A DNA stretch of 64,000 bases from Bathynomus jamesi (taxonomy: Eukaryota; Arthropoda; Malacostraca; Isopoda; Cirolanidae): assembly GCA_023014485.1 (NCBI GenBank), contig JAJOZX010012072.1, positions 22,501-86,500 on the forward strand. The letters run 5' to 3'. Positions 20,789 through 32,555 of the stretch are shown here, piece by piece. Position 1 is the first letter of the stretch. Each line of letters opens with the position of its first letter. The notes below the pieces were generated by a model. That model did no database searches, was not told the origin of the DNA, and saw only the letters and a list, made by a program, of their open reading frames with translations. Position numbers and translations under genes: made by a program.

Positions 20789-22073
20789 CAGGAGGACATT
20801 ATCTAACACATGTTACCCCAGAGAATGGGAATGGTGTATCAATTGCACTAAGTCTCTATGAAGCAGTGAAGGACACTGATCTGGAAAATAACCTGCAAGT
20901 CATGGGGTCAGATGGAACTGCAGTGATGATTGGACATAATTCAGGGGCGATCATAGTCTTTGAAAAGCTTATTTGAAGACCACTGCAAAGGATCATATGC
21001 CTCTTATGTTGTAATGAGCTACCTCTTTGTCATGTTTTCATGAAGCTTGATGGGACTGAAGAGCCCTGATAGTTTTTCAGGGGCAATAGGAAAACAGCTA
21101 GGTGGTATGGTTTCTGAATGGGATGATGTAAAATTTAAGCCAATCAGAAATCAGAATTTTGCTATATTGCCCAATGATGTAATTGATGATCTCAGTTGTG
21201 ACCAATACTATGCTTATAGAATATGCATGGCAGTTATGCTAGGGACTATTGAAAAGGACCTTGAGCTTTTAGAAGTTGGGCCATTAAATCACTCAAGATG
21301 GCTGACATTAGGTTGTAGAATACTCAGATTCTATGTTTTACAGAAAAAGCTGAGTTCAGTATTGATAACTGTTGCTGAGTTCTGTTTAAAAGTGTATTTC
21401 CCCAGCTGGTTTGAAATCAAGAAGAATCACTCAGTGACTGATGGTTCAAGAAACTTCTTTTCAATGCTGAGCAGAATCTCCAAGTTTCCTAATAAAAAAA
21501 GTAAAAGACATTGCCCTAAAAACCCTAAGAAGGAATGCTTTTTTTGCTCACCCTGAAAACATGATAATATCAATGCTTGGTGATGAGGACAGGGAGAGAA
21601 GAAACACTGCAGTAAATAAGATCCTGGCACTGAGGGGTGAAGTAGAGAAAACAACCCAGGACATCAGAGTCAAAATGGATTTCACTGGTGGAGATTTGGA
21701 AGTTGAGGATGATGTGAATGATGATGATTATGACAGTTTGAATTATACAAGAGAGCGCACTGTCAGGAAATTTAAGGTGCCTATAATCAATGAAAATGCT
21801 AAATTGTATGACAAGATGAGTAACCTTGATAACTTGACAGTAGAGCCTCCAATAGTTACCCATCTTACATCAACTGAACTTGCGAACATTAGAAAAAGTC
21901 CTTTGAAGTTCAAACAGCCATGCCACAATCAAGTGGTAGAACACCATATCAAGCTTGTGACTGAGGCATCTGCAGCTGTCATTGGGTTCAATAGAAGAGA
22001 TGGCATGATCCAGCAGTGTATAAAATCCCGTAAACTGATAAAAAAGTTTAATACAAAGCAAGAATTTGTTTAG
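20789..22073 (+). pseudogene. Family Y transposase-like, last-exon fragment
   Basis: A TTTCAG acceptor at about 20784-20789 is followed by GHYLTHVTPENGNGVSIALS, then VMGSDGTAVMIGHNSG, CCNELPLCHVFMKLDG, LLEVGPLNHSRWLTLGCRIL, a DGSRNFFSMLSRI segment, and a tail ending KKFNTKQEFV before TAG 22071-22073. It is collinear with exon 5 of the 24107-27160 gene. Stops after EKLI and frame changes near 21050 and 21540 make it a pseudogene. Upstream exons are absent because the family X copy B end lies there. Confidence 0.8.
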
Positions 22074-23110
22074 ATTTTACATTTATTTGATGAAATTTTA
22101 TAGTGTAGATTTGTAATATATGGTCAATATGCATTACTTTTTCATGAAAATGTGTTAAAACTCTGTTTTACACTTTCGGAAATAATTTTATCAGTTTCAG
22201 CATAAAAAAAAAATCAAACAGTTTTTAGATTGTGTTTCTACCTATTATAGAACCCAAAATAGGCAAAATACAGAGTTTTTTACAGTTGCGTATGGATGTG
22301 GTACATATAGGGTGTGGTTGCTGATGCAGTATCACTTGCAACCACCCAAAACCACTACCAATGTTCATTTTTAGACATTTGACAACTACCGTATCTAGCA
22401 CCCCTGATTTTTAAAATATTGATTTTCATAAAAATACACTCCACCCTACTCACACAGCCTCTGGAGAGGCTGAAGTTGAGGGTTGTGTGAGAGATGCATT
22501 CCCTCTTCTGAGTGTCAGCGAGTTTGGCCAACTGATGGCCATCGTTAATGCAAATTTTTTTTTATCGCAAATAGGGAGATGGTCTTAATTCATCACCATC
22601 ATTAACACAAAATATCGTAAATTGGGACATTGTAAATCAAAGTTTACCTGTAATATTATAAGATGTTCCTTGGACAGCAGTGTCCAAGATTTGGACTCCA
22701 ACTATTAGCAAAGTTACATGGGTTATAAATCATTTTTTGAAAGGTATTGTCAGCAGAGCAACAAGAGTGTTCAAAGCATACTCCTATTTTAAATTATACA
22801 GTATACCTGTCACACTGCTGAGTGAGGTTTGGTAGACTCTTCCTATTTTGTTCTATCCTGGATTCCTGTTGTTCACTGCTTTCATTCATTCATACCATAC
22901 TGCTGACCAAGGGTTGAACATCCTGCACCAGCATCAAGTTCATTGAGGATTTTTACATTTTCTTCTAGGGAGAAGGTATTCTTTTTCCTCTTACCACTCA
23001 GAGAAGCAGCAGGAGAGGTTGCAGGGTGCTTGGATATCTTGTATGGGGTCCATTGGGGTACACAATTTAGGCTGGACTGAAACTATAATTTTTGTTTGAT
23101 TTTAATTTAT
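22074..23110. other. Unassigned intergenic sequence
   Basis: About 1 kb lacks a supportable gene. A small hairpin (CAGCCTCTGGAGAGGCTG) lies near 22458. Weak inverted similarity to 27740-27775 begins near 23058. Confidence 0.4.
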
Positions 23111-23240
23111 CAGAGTGACTAACAGTTGGCTTTTGATATAAAAATAAGATTCCTGAAAAAAATAATTGGTGGCCACCAACGTGTGTCTGGCCACCCCCGT
23201 TTTTGTAAAAACATCTAATGATGGGGTCTGTATCGAAGGA

Positions 23241-23540
23241 GTGACATTTCAAAGGAGTGAGTGACATTTCAAAGGAGTGAGTGACATTTCAAAGGAGTGA
23301 GTGACATTTCAAAGGAGTGAGTGACATTTCAAAGGAGTGAGTGACATTTCAAAGGAGTGAGTGACATTTCAAAGGAGTGAGTGACATTTCAAAGGAGTGA
23401 GTGACATTTCAAAGGAGTGAGTGACATTTCAAAGGAGTGAGTGACATTTCAAAGGAGTGAGTGACATTTCAAAGGAGTGAGTGACATTTCAAAGGAGTGA
23501 GTGACATTTCAAAGGAGTGAGTGACATTTCAAAGGAGTGA
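23241..23540. repeat. Minisatellite, 15 exact 20-bp units
   Basis: The unit is GTGACATTTCAAAGGAGTGA, repeated 15 times with no visible change. The unit contains the MITE's own terminal motif (AAAGGAGTGACA), so the array appears to have grown from the TIR. There are no spacers, so it is not a CRISPR array. Confidence 0.97.
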
Positions 23541-23572
23541 AATTATTAAAATTTTATTTCAAAAACTAGAAA

Positions 23573-23595
23573 CCTAACCTAACCTAACCTAACAG
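23573..23595. repeat. Interstitial CCTAA (TTAGG) repeat
   Basis: AACCTAACCTAACCTAACCT occurs inside the MITE, downstream of the 20-bp array. It is the same arthropod telomere-type unit as at 18767. Confidence 0.85.
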
Positions 23596-24106
23596 TTGCA
23601 AGCCTCTCTTCCCTCTGGATTTGTTCTTTCTTCTTCTTTGTTGGTATTTTCGTGTCACTCCTTTGAATTTTATCTCCGATTTGTCACTCCTTTGTTATGT
23701 CACTCCTTTGAATAGGACCGAATGATGCACTAGCAAAATCATGAAAATGGCAATATCTCTTCTTCTGAACATGCTAGAGAGATGGTTTGCATACCAAAAG
23801 ATGCAGAATTTGATTTAGAACAAATTATTAAGAGTGGTATTTTTTCATAAAACCTTTAGTTTTTGAGTTATTTTAGAAAAACTAATTTTTTGGGCCCATA
23901 GACCCCCTTTCAACTGAATGTCAACACAATAAAACATTCTCAAGCTGCAAATTGACATGTATTAGTGGTTTTCAATCAGCAATCAAAATCAATCAAAATC
24001 AGCCATTTTAAATTCATTGAAAATGCTTTTTGACATTCCAAAACGCCAAACATTAAATTATACAATTAACAAAATTTTGTCATATTTTAGCATGATAAAT
24101 AATAAT

Positions 24107-27100
24107 CTAGAACTTAAAATATTTTTTAGACACAAAATCTTTCATTAATTTACGTGATCTAATTTTGTTTCTAATAAGACCATCTCTACGCTCATGACCT
24201 ACAACAGCCAAGGATGCTTCAGTGACAAGCTTGATGTGCCTTTCAACATTCTGACTGTGGCACTCGTGATCCAGTTTCAATGCGGTATTAATGATATCAC
24301 GCAGTTCATCATTACTGAATTCTTTTAATACAGGTGGAACAGTTTCCCATTGGGACATAGCAGACAGCTTGTGGTATGCAGAAGCTTTGAAATTGATGAT
24401 TGGCTTTCTAAAGACCCTAACATTCTCATCTATAGCAGGATATTCATCAGTACCACCTTCATGATCCTCTTCATTCTCATCATCACTTTCAATTATTCCA
24501 CCTGCAAAATCATTGCTACTACCAGATTCATCATCAAAATCCTCTATAACTCCCCTCAGACACAGAACTTTATTGACAGCACACCTCCTCACCTCTTCAT
24601 CTTCATCAGCCAGCATTCCAACTAAAATATTTTCACCATGAGCAAAATAGCTGTTATTGTTTAATACGTCATAACAAATTTCTCTAATTTTCCTGTCAGG
24701 GAATTTATTTACTCTTTGGATCATATTGAATAGGTTTCTTGACCCATCACTTAGCCTCTTATTAGCCTTGATATTGAACCAACTGTGAAAGTATACTTTG
24801 ATGATGAATTCTACTATGATTTTGAGGTTCTTACTGGGTCTTTTTTGTGAAACATAAAAGCGAAGAATTCTACAGGCTAAGGTGAGCCATCGAGAGTGAT
24901 TTAGCAGGCCAACTTCTAAGAGTGCAAGGTCTTCATCCACTTCACCAGTAATAATTGCCCAGCAGATGCAGTATCCATAGTATTGGTCTGTTGATAAATT
25001 ATTGACCACCTCATTTGGTAGAAGCACAAATGCAGGATAAGGTATAGATTTGAAGTCCACAACATTCCATTCTGACACATCCCCATTGAGCTGAGAACCA
25101 ATAGGGCCAGAAAATTTGTCTGGACTTTTTGTTGTCCCATCTAAAGTTATGAAGATGTGTCTAAGTGGCAATTCATTTAGATGCAGAAGACAAATATCCC
25201 ACTGAAGAGGTTGCCCTAAAAACATTTCCAAATATCTGATTGACCCATGCATATGTCCTGTGTTAGTATTTGTCCCATCTGCTTTAACTAAGTTTAATTT
25301 GGCCTCAAGTTCTGTCCCTTTAATGATCTTATAAATGCCATGAGCAATGTCAATGCCTTTGCCACTCTCCGGGGTAAAATGGTCGAGGTAGAAATCATCT
25401 GAAAATAAATGTAATTAATTTTACAATTAAATAAAAATGAAAAAGGAAGGAATAAAGTTAACTGGACAGTTGTCACTTAAAAAGAAAATTTTTTAAGTAA
25501 TTGAAATATTACTTTATAGTACAGTAATATAACAGCATAATGCCTATAACTGTATGACAATCATTTCCATTTACCTGGCTCTCCAGTAATGACATAATGT
25601 TCCTCTAGGATTGTGGATGTATAATACTTTTCATTTACTTTGTTAACAGCAAGTGTAGCATCCTTTCTACCGTCAAAGCCAATGCCAGTCACTTTTTCAA
25701 ATATCACTTCTTCCTTCTTCCTTTCAGCTCTCAATTTAGCTCTCTCCCTTCTCAACTTGTTTCTGAAAAGTATTTCAAAAATATTGGCCATGCATTACTG
25801 CATTAGCATTATACAAATATACAAAATACAAATGTCAGTGTCCTGTTTGAAAACTAATTATATAAATACAAAATAGAAATTTTGACGCTAATTAAAAATA
25901 ATAGTAAATCTGGTGATTTAGAACTTATAGCAGAAGCTAAGAAATGTAATATCTAGAGTGATTAAAAACATACTTATCAATAACATTTTGTATGTTATCT
26001 GGGGTGATTACTCCAAAGTCCACCAATGTAGCAGAACCAATAGCCGCTCCTGCTCTATCACTTACTTGATATCTGTTAGGATATTTAAAGTAGATTTACA
26101 TATCTATTGTCAATGAATAATTTATTGGTAATCTTAATCTCTTAGTCACAATGATTTCACTTTAAGCTGTATTAAAAGATTTATCTTTCAGTACTATACC
26201 TGTCACATGCTTCAGCTAATGAGCGTAATCTAGTTCTGTTCTGTAATGTTGAGACTTCTGGAACATAGTCTGCATCAAATGAATCATTACAACTGTCGCT
26301 ATCTGTCAACTCAGGAATGTCCATAGGTTCAGGAGGATGAGGAGGAGGAACTGATTCTTTTGCTTTTTGAGATTGAATAACCCGTGATTTGAATTTTAAG
26401 TCAGTGGCTGTCTTTCTTTCGGGACTTCTTTCAGGGTACAGTAACCATGCCTAGTTGTTTTCTGGTCCTACAAAGTGATTATATTTCATTACACTATAAT
26501 GTATCTTTTATCTATGGGTCTCTATATGTAAATTGAAATTCTTACAAAAATGAGAAAATACTAAAATATTACTTATCATTAACATCATTAATAGTGTATT
26601 ATTGATATTACTAACTTATTAAATGCACTTTAAAAATTGTAGCAAATTATTGATAATATTAATAATTGATAATTAATTAATATTAATTAATAATTTACAA
26701 CTTGAAATTCAATCAACAGACCTACCTCATAAAACTGGTAATCAGATTCAGTCATTTTTAGTAAGTGCTTTTTCTCTGTATCTGCCAACAGTTTGTGATC
26801 ATGTTGATATATGTCAAATAAAACGTTTACAGTTTTCAGAAAATCATCCAGATCTTGATGATATTTAGGTCCCCTTTTCTTTTTGTCATACTTCAGAAGG
26901 CGGTTGAATTCCTTTATTTGGGTTTTCAGTCGGCTCTGTATGGCATTTACTGATATTGGATAAACATTATATGTGACCCACAATTTATGCAATTCCTCAG
27001 AAGTAGCTCTCAGTACAGCATCTGTTTTATAGTCTCCGAAACACAAACACCTTTCAATAACTTGCTTCAACGTAGGCAATTTCCCTAAAGGAAACTGTTC

Positions 27101-27160
27101 TGCTGGCATAAAACGTACATCACCAAGTACTTTAGCAACTGTTTTCCTTGTAGAAGTCAT
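24107..27160 (-). CDS. Family Y transposase-like protein, five exons
   Basis: Predicted exons (minus): 27160 to about 26726, 26467-26206, 26072-25974, 25762-25575 and 25398-24107. All have GT..AG borders, and exons 2-5 join in phase. Exon 1 holds LPTLKQVIERCLCFGDYK and WVTYNVYPISVNAIQSRL. Exons 2-4 read AEACDR-YQVSDRAGAAIGSA and VIDKNKLRRERAKLRAE. Exon 5 has KADGTNTNTGHMHG, LHLNELPLRHIFITLDG and LNHSRWLTLACRILRFY, and an acidic region, ending KKYFKF. One in-frame TAG lies near the start of exon 2, and the exon 1 donor is ambiguous. I know such proteins as widespread unnamed repeat families; the DDE acids are not assigned. Confidence 0.75.
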
Positions 27161-27739
27161 ACTTTATATTGCAAATGTTGAATTCAATGACAAATTGCAG
27201 TTGGAAACTTATAACAAAGGCACCTGAAAAAAAAACAAGTTTTCAATTTATTACGTTTAAAAAAAGTTCATGAAGCAGCCCCACCCTCTATTCTTTAATC
27301 AAGCATAATGGATGCAAGATAACAAGGAAAAGTCATATCATGTGATCACTATGTCCATGTCAACATCCTTTTAGGGCAATGTTAGTAATCAAAAAGCCAA
27401 ATCATGCTTATTTTAGAATTTCTTTTGTCACTAAGGTCCGTCGAAAGGGGGTCTATGGGCCCCAAAAATTAGTTTTTCTAAAATAACTCAAAAACTAAAG
27501 GTTTTATGAAAAAATACCACTCTTAATAATTTGTTCTAAATCAAATTCTGCATCTTTTGGTATGCAAACCATCTCTCTAGCATGTTCAGAAGAGATATTG
27601 CCATTTTCCTGATTTTGCTAGTGCGGCATTAGATGTTTTTACAAAAACGGGGGTGGCCGGACACACGTTGGTGGCCACCAATTATTTTTTTCAGGAATCT
27701 TATTTTTATATCAAAAGCCAACTGTTAATGACTCTGATT

Positions 27740-28226
27740 AATTCTATCTTGAGTTTCAGCCTGGCCTAGTACACATGAGTACAATACAGTGCAAAGGTGG
27801 AGTGTATGTGGTGTTGATATGGCAGCTAGGTTGAGAAGGATGCTCTAGCCTGCACAGACCCAGCTTTTCAGACCTTTCAGATTTGAATTGGATTGCTGGA
27901 ATTCCTCACAAATTTCACTGTTTTTCTCTTGATTTTGTAAATTAATGTGGGTAATGGAAGTACCTGTGAATTTTGAAGTGTGAATTAGTAAATTGTGAAT
28001 TATTGAGAGTACTGTATTGATAACTGAAGTTAGGTTATTCAGCAAGGTCTTTATAAAGGAAATTAGATATTCAAAAAATGATTGATATTTACATCATAAT
28101 TTTAAGTGATCCAAACAAATTAATGTGATCCTAATAAAGGTTAAGCAATACAAAACAACAATAGGATCACTTATCACACCATCAAGGAGAAGTGAGATGC
28201 TTTCTTTTCCGTTTGGATGTGTCATA
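27740..28226. other. Unassigned sequence between family Y element and Tigger MITE
   Basis: AT-rich, with no supportable ORF or repeat structure. Confidence 0.4.
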
Positions 28227-28228
28227 TA

Positions 28229-29043
28229 CAGGAATACCCCGCTTTACGATGCTTCGTTTTACGAAACCCTGGGTTTACGAAATTGTATTTGCGCTAAATA
28301 AAAAATTAAATGAAGAAATATAAAAGACGAAAAATAAAATGCGTACGTCGCGCATACCACAATCTAATATTCTGCATTACAGCAGTGCTTAGTTAGCTCG
28401 ATTTTAAGACAAAAATAATATGCTTACGTCGCGCATACCATACTGTACTGTACTCTATTACGTATTCTGCATTACAGCGGTGCCAAGTTAGCTCGCTTTT
28501 AGCTCACTTTGCACTGTGGCAACGCAGCTGTTGTCAGTTTATATGTGCGCTTTGACAAGAGAGTTTGTGCTTTATTCACTCTCGTGCACGCTAAGTGTTT
28601 CACTGATATTCTTTTCGTACATTGCAATTACAGTACCCATCATCAATTATGCCAAAATGAAAGAGTGATAGTAAAGACTGTGACGTTAATCAGAAGAAAC
28701 GAATCCAAAAGCATGTCTACTGACGCATCTATTAATGAAAACTAAATTTGCATATGTAATGTTTTGTACTATTTCTTTGTTCATTGCTTACATTTTTATT
28801 GTATTTCTTTGTTCATTACTTTCGTTTGTATTATTTCTTTGTTCATTGCTTTCATTTCTATGTTAATAAACATTTTTTTCTGCAAATTTTGCTGTTTTAT
28901 AACCTTTTTTTTTCTCGATTTTTTAAGAAAAAAACGTAACCCAAAATATAACATATGTATGGGAAATAATGCTCTGCTTTACGAACACCTGCTTTACGAA
29001 TGGGCGCTAGGAACGGAATAATTCGTAAAGTAGGGTATTCCTG
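28229..29043 (+). mobile_element. Tigger/pogo-type MITE
   Basis: The ends are CAGGAATACCCCGCTTTACG and the complement of CAGGAATACCCTACTTTACG, with TA at 28227-28228 and 29044-29045. The interior keeps the first codons of a Tigger transposase (MPK, then basic KKRIQK near 28650-28710) interrupted by stops, then jumps to the 3' end. It is an 815-bp deletion derivative. Confidence 0.87.
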
Positions 29044-29045
29044 TA

Positions 29046-30123
29046 CATATGCCTCTGAGTTCAGATTCTTCTCTATATTGAGAAAATTTCAAATCTGTTA
29101 TCAATGAAAAAATGGAAGAAATTTTTTTTTAGTAATTCTGAAGGTTTGGCTTTCTAAGAAGGCTCAGGCCCAATGGGGTTACTGAGACTTCCCAGGGTCT
29201 ACTAAGGAATTTGGGAGCTCTGAAGAATCTTTCCTAATTATGCAAACACACTCAAAACTTCTTGTTTTAATCACCATCTCAGTATTCATTGTCTGCGCAT
29301 GCTCAGATTATTGCTTGTCATATGGCTAGTGTCCTTTATACTATAATTCTAATCAAAATTAAATAAAAAACAATATAGCTACTGTGTAACAGCAGTGTAT
29401 AATTCTAACAAAACTAAAGAATGAACAAGAGAGAAGCTGCTGTTAGATAAGTAGTAACACTTGTCCTTTTGGATATCCAACCATCTCCAGGTCCCATTAG
29501 GGTCATATAACAGGTTGTTTATTGTTTTTTTGAATATGGGCTACAGGCAAAATTAAAAACTTTCAATCCTTATCTAAATCTGTGTTTTTATTTTTTTAAA
29601 CCAGGCATACCAACTGCTAGAATTAAGGTCCTGCAATTATTATGGTACATTAAACCAAATGACCAGAGCAGTTCTGTTTGTTTAAAATTAATTTTCCAAA
29701 TTTAAAGGGAACTTGTACCATAATCTTGGAATATTTTTCACTGGACCATAAGCCCTGGGTTAATTTAACACCGAACTGAAAGGTAAGTGCAGGGCAAAGT
29801 TATCATTTCAACTTTTTTATCTTTCAGCTTAGGAAATGATTGAGTTCACAACAGTGTAGCTAGTTCTATAGTAGGCTATCAAAGTTGGATTTATATTCAT
29901 TTGTAGGAGTTACCCTCTTGTCACCCCTAAAAATTCAGAAAAGTTGTACTAATGTGACAAATTGCATTGGTAGATATCATATGTTTTGAAACCATCTCTA
30001 AAATTTTGTATTATATTGGGTATGACACCCAGATACCACTATTACCTTACCTTACCTTACCTTAAACTGTAATCTTTTAAACTGTAAACTAAGATAAGTG
30101 GAAATGCATTCTCATTTATACTA
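29046..30123. other. Unassigned sequence
   Basis: No gene is supported. A short (TTACC)4 run sits at 30042-30064. Confidence 0.4.
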
Positions 30124-30138
30124 ACCTTGTCTGGATTG

Positions 30139-30330
30139 GGACGATTGGTCCAATGATGATTGGTCCAATGACGATTTGTCCAAATGACAATTGGTCCAAT
30201 GGTCGATTCGTCCAATGGTCGATTCGTCCAATGGTCGATTCGTCCAATGGTCGATTCGTCCAATGGTCGATTCGTCCAATGGTCGATTGGTCCAATACTG
30301 ATTTGTCCAAAAGACAATTGGTCTAATAGC
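30139..30330. repeat. Subterminal tandem repeats of the MULE
   Basis: Five exact copies of the 16-bp unit GGTCGATTCGTCCAAT are flanked by variants (GATTGGTCCAAT, GATTTGTCCAAA). The right end (32460-32546) has only three or four variant units. Translation gives spurious frames on both strands. They are probably transposase-binding sites that expanded. Confidence 0.9.
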
Positions 30331-30449
30331 AGATTAGTCGAATCAGGAAACTGGTCTAAACTTAGAAAATATAATAAATATAATATATATATATATAAAT
30401 TAGAGACCTACACTTTAGGGAAATAGAAATAAGAAAAAGAATTTATTTA

Positions 30450-30722
30450 TACTGAAAATAATATTAAAATGGTCTTAATAAGAGGATTAAAAAAAACAAT
30501 TTAAAAAATATTAAAAAAACCTCAAATTGTGAGCTAATGCCCTAAGACAATCTAAGACATCATATTGGTCGGCTTCTTGGAATATTATTTTATACTGAAA
30601 ATATTAAAATGGTCTTAATAAGAGGATTAAAAAACACAATTTGAAAAATATTAAAAAAACCTTGAATGTGAGCTAGTGCCCTAAGATAATCTAAGACATC
30701 ATATCATATTGGTCAGCTTTTT
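30450..30722. repeat. Direct duplication of about 135-145 bp
   Basis: TATACTGAAAATATTAAAAT, then GGTCTTAATAAGAGGATTAA, then GACAATCTAAGACATCATAT occur twice (start near 30450 and 30590) with minor changes, inside the MULE downstream of the transposase. Confidence 0.85.
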
Positions 30723-30805
30723 AAATATTCTTAAAATCCTGCTTTCCCGTTGGATGTCCTTTTTTCTGAGTTTTGATGTGACTTCTCCGCGGATTATGCA
30801 TTCAA

Positions 30806-32089
30806 TTACGCCTTCATGTGTTTCTGCTCTTTTCGCATCTCGGTTATTATTTTAAAAAGACCTACATGAGCAGAACCTACTAAAATTTCAAAGTGCCGAT
30901 GCCAGGGTTCGACCTTATTTTGAATTCTCGGTATCCCCATCTCTACTTGGTCATGTACCGACCACAAAGATGGTGGAAAAAGTGGCGGCTGTCGCAATTC
31001 TTGGCCACGTAATACTCGTTGAACTTTACCGCAAACATAATTTTCTTCAAAATAAGCTGCTACAGGAGTGCCTTCATCTGGAATTGTTGGTTTAAGTTGT
31101 AACACGCTTCTTCAATTTGGTTTGGTGCAAGAAAAGCGAGCGTAGCCATTTGTCTGATTTTTATTGAGAAATCTTCATGTTAGAATATAGAGATTTAAGA
31201 CCACAAGAAATTACCTTTCTGTAAATGCTTTGTCCAAAATGAAGAAACAACCCTTGTTGAGTGTACCTGGCATCTCACATTTACTTGCATTTATAGCCCC
31301 TATTTCAAAATCAGTGATTATCATTTCGGGGGAGAGGGTAATTTGATTTTCTGCAGCATATTCGAGAATATCGCGGAAAAACTGGACATAACATTCTGTA
31401 TTTTTTCGTGACAGCACATAAACCAGAGGTAAAATACAGCTTCTTTCATGCGGTCCAACGGGTGCATGAATAGTGTACAACTGAGTGAAAATTGTTGGAA
31501 CGGTTTTAAAGGTCCAAAAATGTGCTGCTTCAAGTTTCTTCAAATTAAAAGAGGTAATAAATATCAAAATTTTGTCATTTCCAATGCTTGATTCTCTAAC
31601 TAAAAATAATTCATCAGAAAGTGTTCTCCTATATTCCTCTGGAATAGATAAGTCATCTAAATTTGTCAGCTCTAGAGGGCTATCTTTTCGTACTCTGCTT
31701 ACCAACTTCTTTAATGATTCCTTCTTCCCAATATATGGTACGATGGATGAGTTGACTTGACTAACAACCCCTTGAATGATTTGAGAAGGTTTTTCACTGG
31801 TGTCCTTGGCTTTTTGCTTAATTTCATTATGGCACTTCACTACATGAAAATGACTAGCTTCCGCAGATCCACAAGTGTGCTCACTTTCACTTTTTAAGAA
31901 ATGGCAATTTTCTCGATAATGTGTAACTGCAGTAGCATTACAGATTCTCTTCTCACATCGCCAGTAATATGTTTCCTTCTGAGTTGTCTTTTGAATCCTC
32001 TTCCCTCGCATTGTAAATAAATAGCCACTCACTGCAAGCTTTTGTTTTCCTCTTTCAGATTTCACAGTTTCGCACACAACGGGCTCCAT
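30806..32089 (-). pseudogene. MULE transposase with FLYWCH zinc finger
   Basis: From ATG 32089: a FLYWCH domain at about residues 10-75 (KLAVSGYLF, YYWRC, C..A.A.TH, then H at SEHTCG), a linker, then the MULE domain with FKTVPTIFTQLYTIHAPVG, PLVYVLSRKNTECY and MIITDFEIGAINA (a catalytic D). The frame ends at 31211. A shifted remnant at 30806-31105 has VAAYFEENYV, GIPRIQNKVEPWHRHF and ITEMRKEQKHM, the family C-terminus. The middle, including the last acid and zinc-ligand region, is deleted. It binds and cuts its TIRs in intact relatives. Confidence 0.87.
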
Positions 32090-32239
32090 GGGTAGGGTAA
32101 CTAATTTTGGAGAGAAGAAAGGTGTGAACAGTACAAAATCTAGGAGATTACTAACTAAACCTTAAAGCTGGTTTCAAATGTAAACTTCTGTTGTTGTCTT
32201 AGTTTAAATTAGTCTAAATTAAGCGTTAGTCTTACATGT

Positions 32240-32244
32240 CAAAG

Positions 32245-32306
<62 letters not shown>

Positions 32307-32328
32307 GTGTGGTGTGTGTGTGTGTGTG
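32240..32328. repeat. (AT)n then (GT)n microsatellite
   Basis: About 60 bp of (AT)n is followed by a short (TG)n tract, inside the MULE 5' region. Confidence 0.95.
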
Positions 32329-32555
32329 CAGCGTGTATACATTCGCATTAACTTGTGTGTGTTATAGATTTATTAATATACTCATATTTTAATATATTTC
32401 ATAACAAAGTTGCTTATTATATACTTATTATATACTTATTAATATTTTAAAAAAATATGCATTTGGACGAATCAACCATTGGACCAATTATCATTTGGAC
32501 GAATCGGCCTTAGACCAATCGTCATTGGACCAATCATACCGAACCCACCTTGTCT

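Larger units (their letters stand above)
23224..23721. mobile_element. MITE with AAAGGAGTGACA ends and internal minisatellite
   Basis: It begins GGGTCTGTATCGAAGGAGTG and ends as the complement of GGTCCTATTCAAAGGAGTGA. Flanking AATGATG (about 23217-23223 and 23722-23728 region) looks like a 7-bp duplication. The other arm of the host element near 27625 lacks it. It contains 15 tandem 20-bp units and a (CCTAA)n run. Confidence 0.75.
23111..27736 (-). mobile_element. Family Y DNA transposon with ~0.3-kb terminal inverted repeats
   Basis: The left arm is 23111-23223 plus 23722-23922; the right arm is 27446-27736 inverted. Matched words include TTGGTGGCCACCAACGTGTG, CCACCCCCGTTTTTGTAAAA and ATAGACCCCCTTT. 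Weaker similarity may carry the ends out to about 23058 and 27775, so termini and target duplication are not fixed. The interior is one multi-exon minus-strand gene. A 498-bp MITE interrupts the left arm, and the right arm shows the empty site. Confidence 0.82.
30133..32546 (-). mobile_element. MULE (Mutator-like) DNA transposon
   Basis: The perfect 9-bp duplication ACCTTGTCT occurs at 30124-30132 and 32547-32555, the Mutator length. The ends GGATTGGGACGATTGGTCCA and the complement of GGGTTCGGTATGATTGGTCC share ATTGGTCCAATGA. Arrays of GATTSGTCCAATGGTC units follow just inside. The interior gene is a FLYWCH-finger MULE transposase on the minus strand. Confidence 0.92.

Noticed and set aside
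23241..23540. Regular 20-bp repeats that could suggest a CRISPR-like array
   Set aside because: Units are directly adjacent with no spacers, the genome is eukaryotic and the unit derives from a MITE end.
24350..24625. 91-codon plus-strand frame
   Set aside because: Antisense of family Y exon 5.
28509..29021. Two plus-strand frames (78 and 85 codons)
   Set aside because: They lie inside a Tigger-type MITE; the real remnant of the transposase start is in another frame and broken by stops.
30057..30426. Open frames with repeated DHWTNRPLDEST or QWSIRPMVDSSNGRF words
   Set aside because: They translate the 16-bp subterminal MULE repeats on either strand; the repeat is non-coding.
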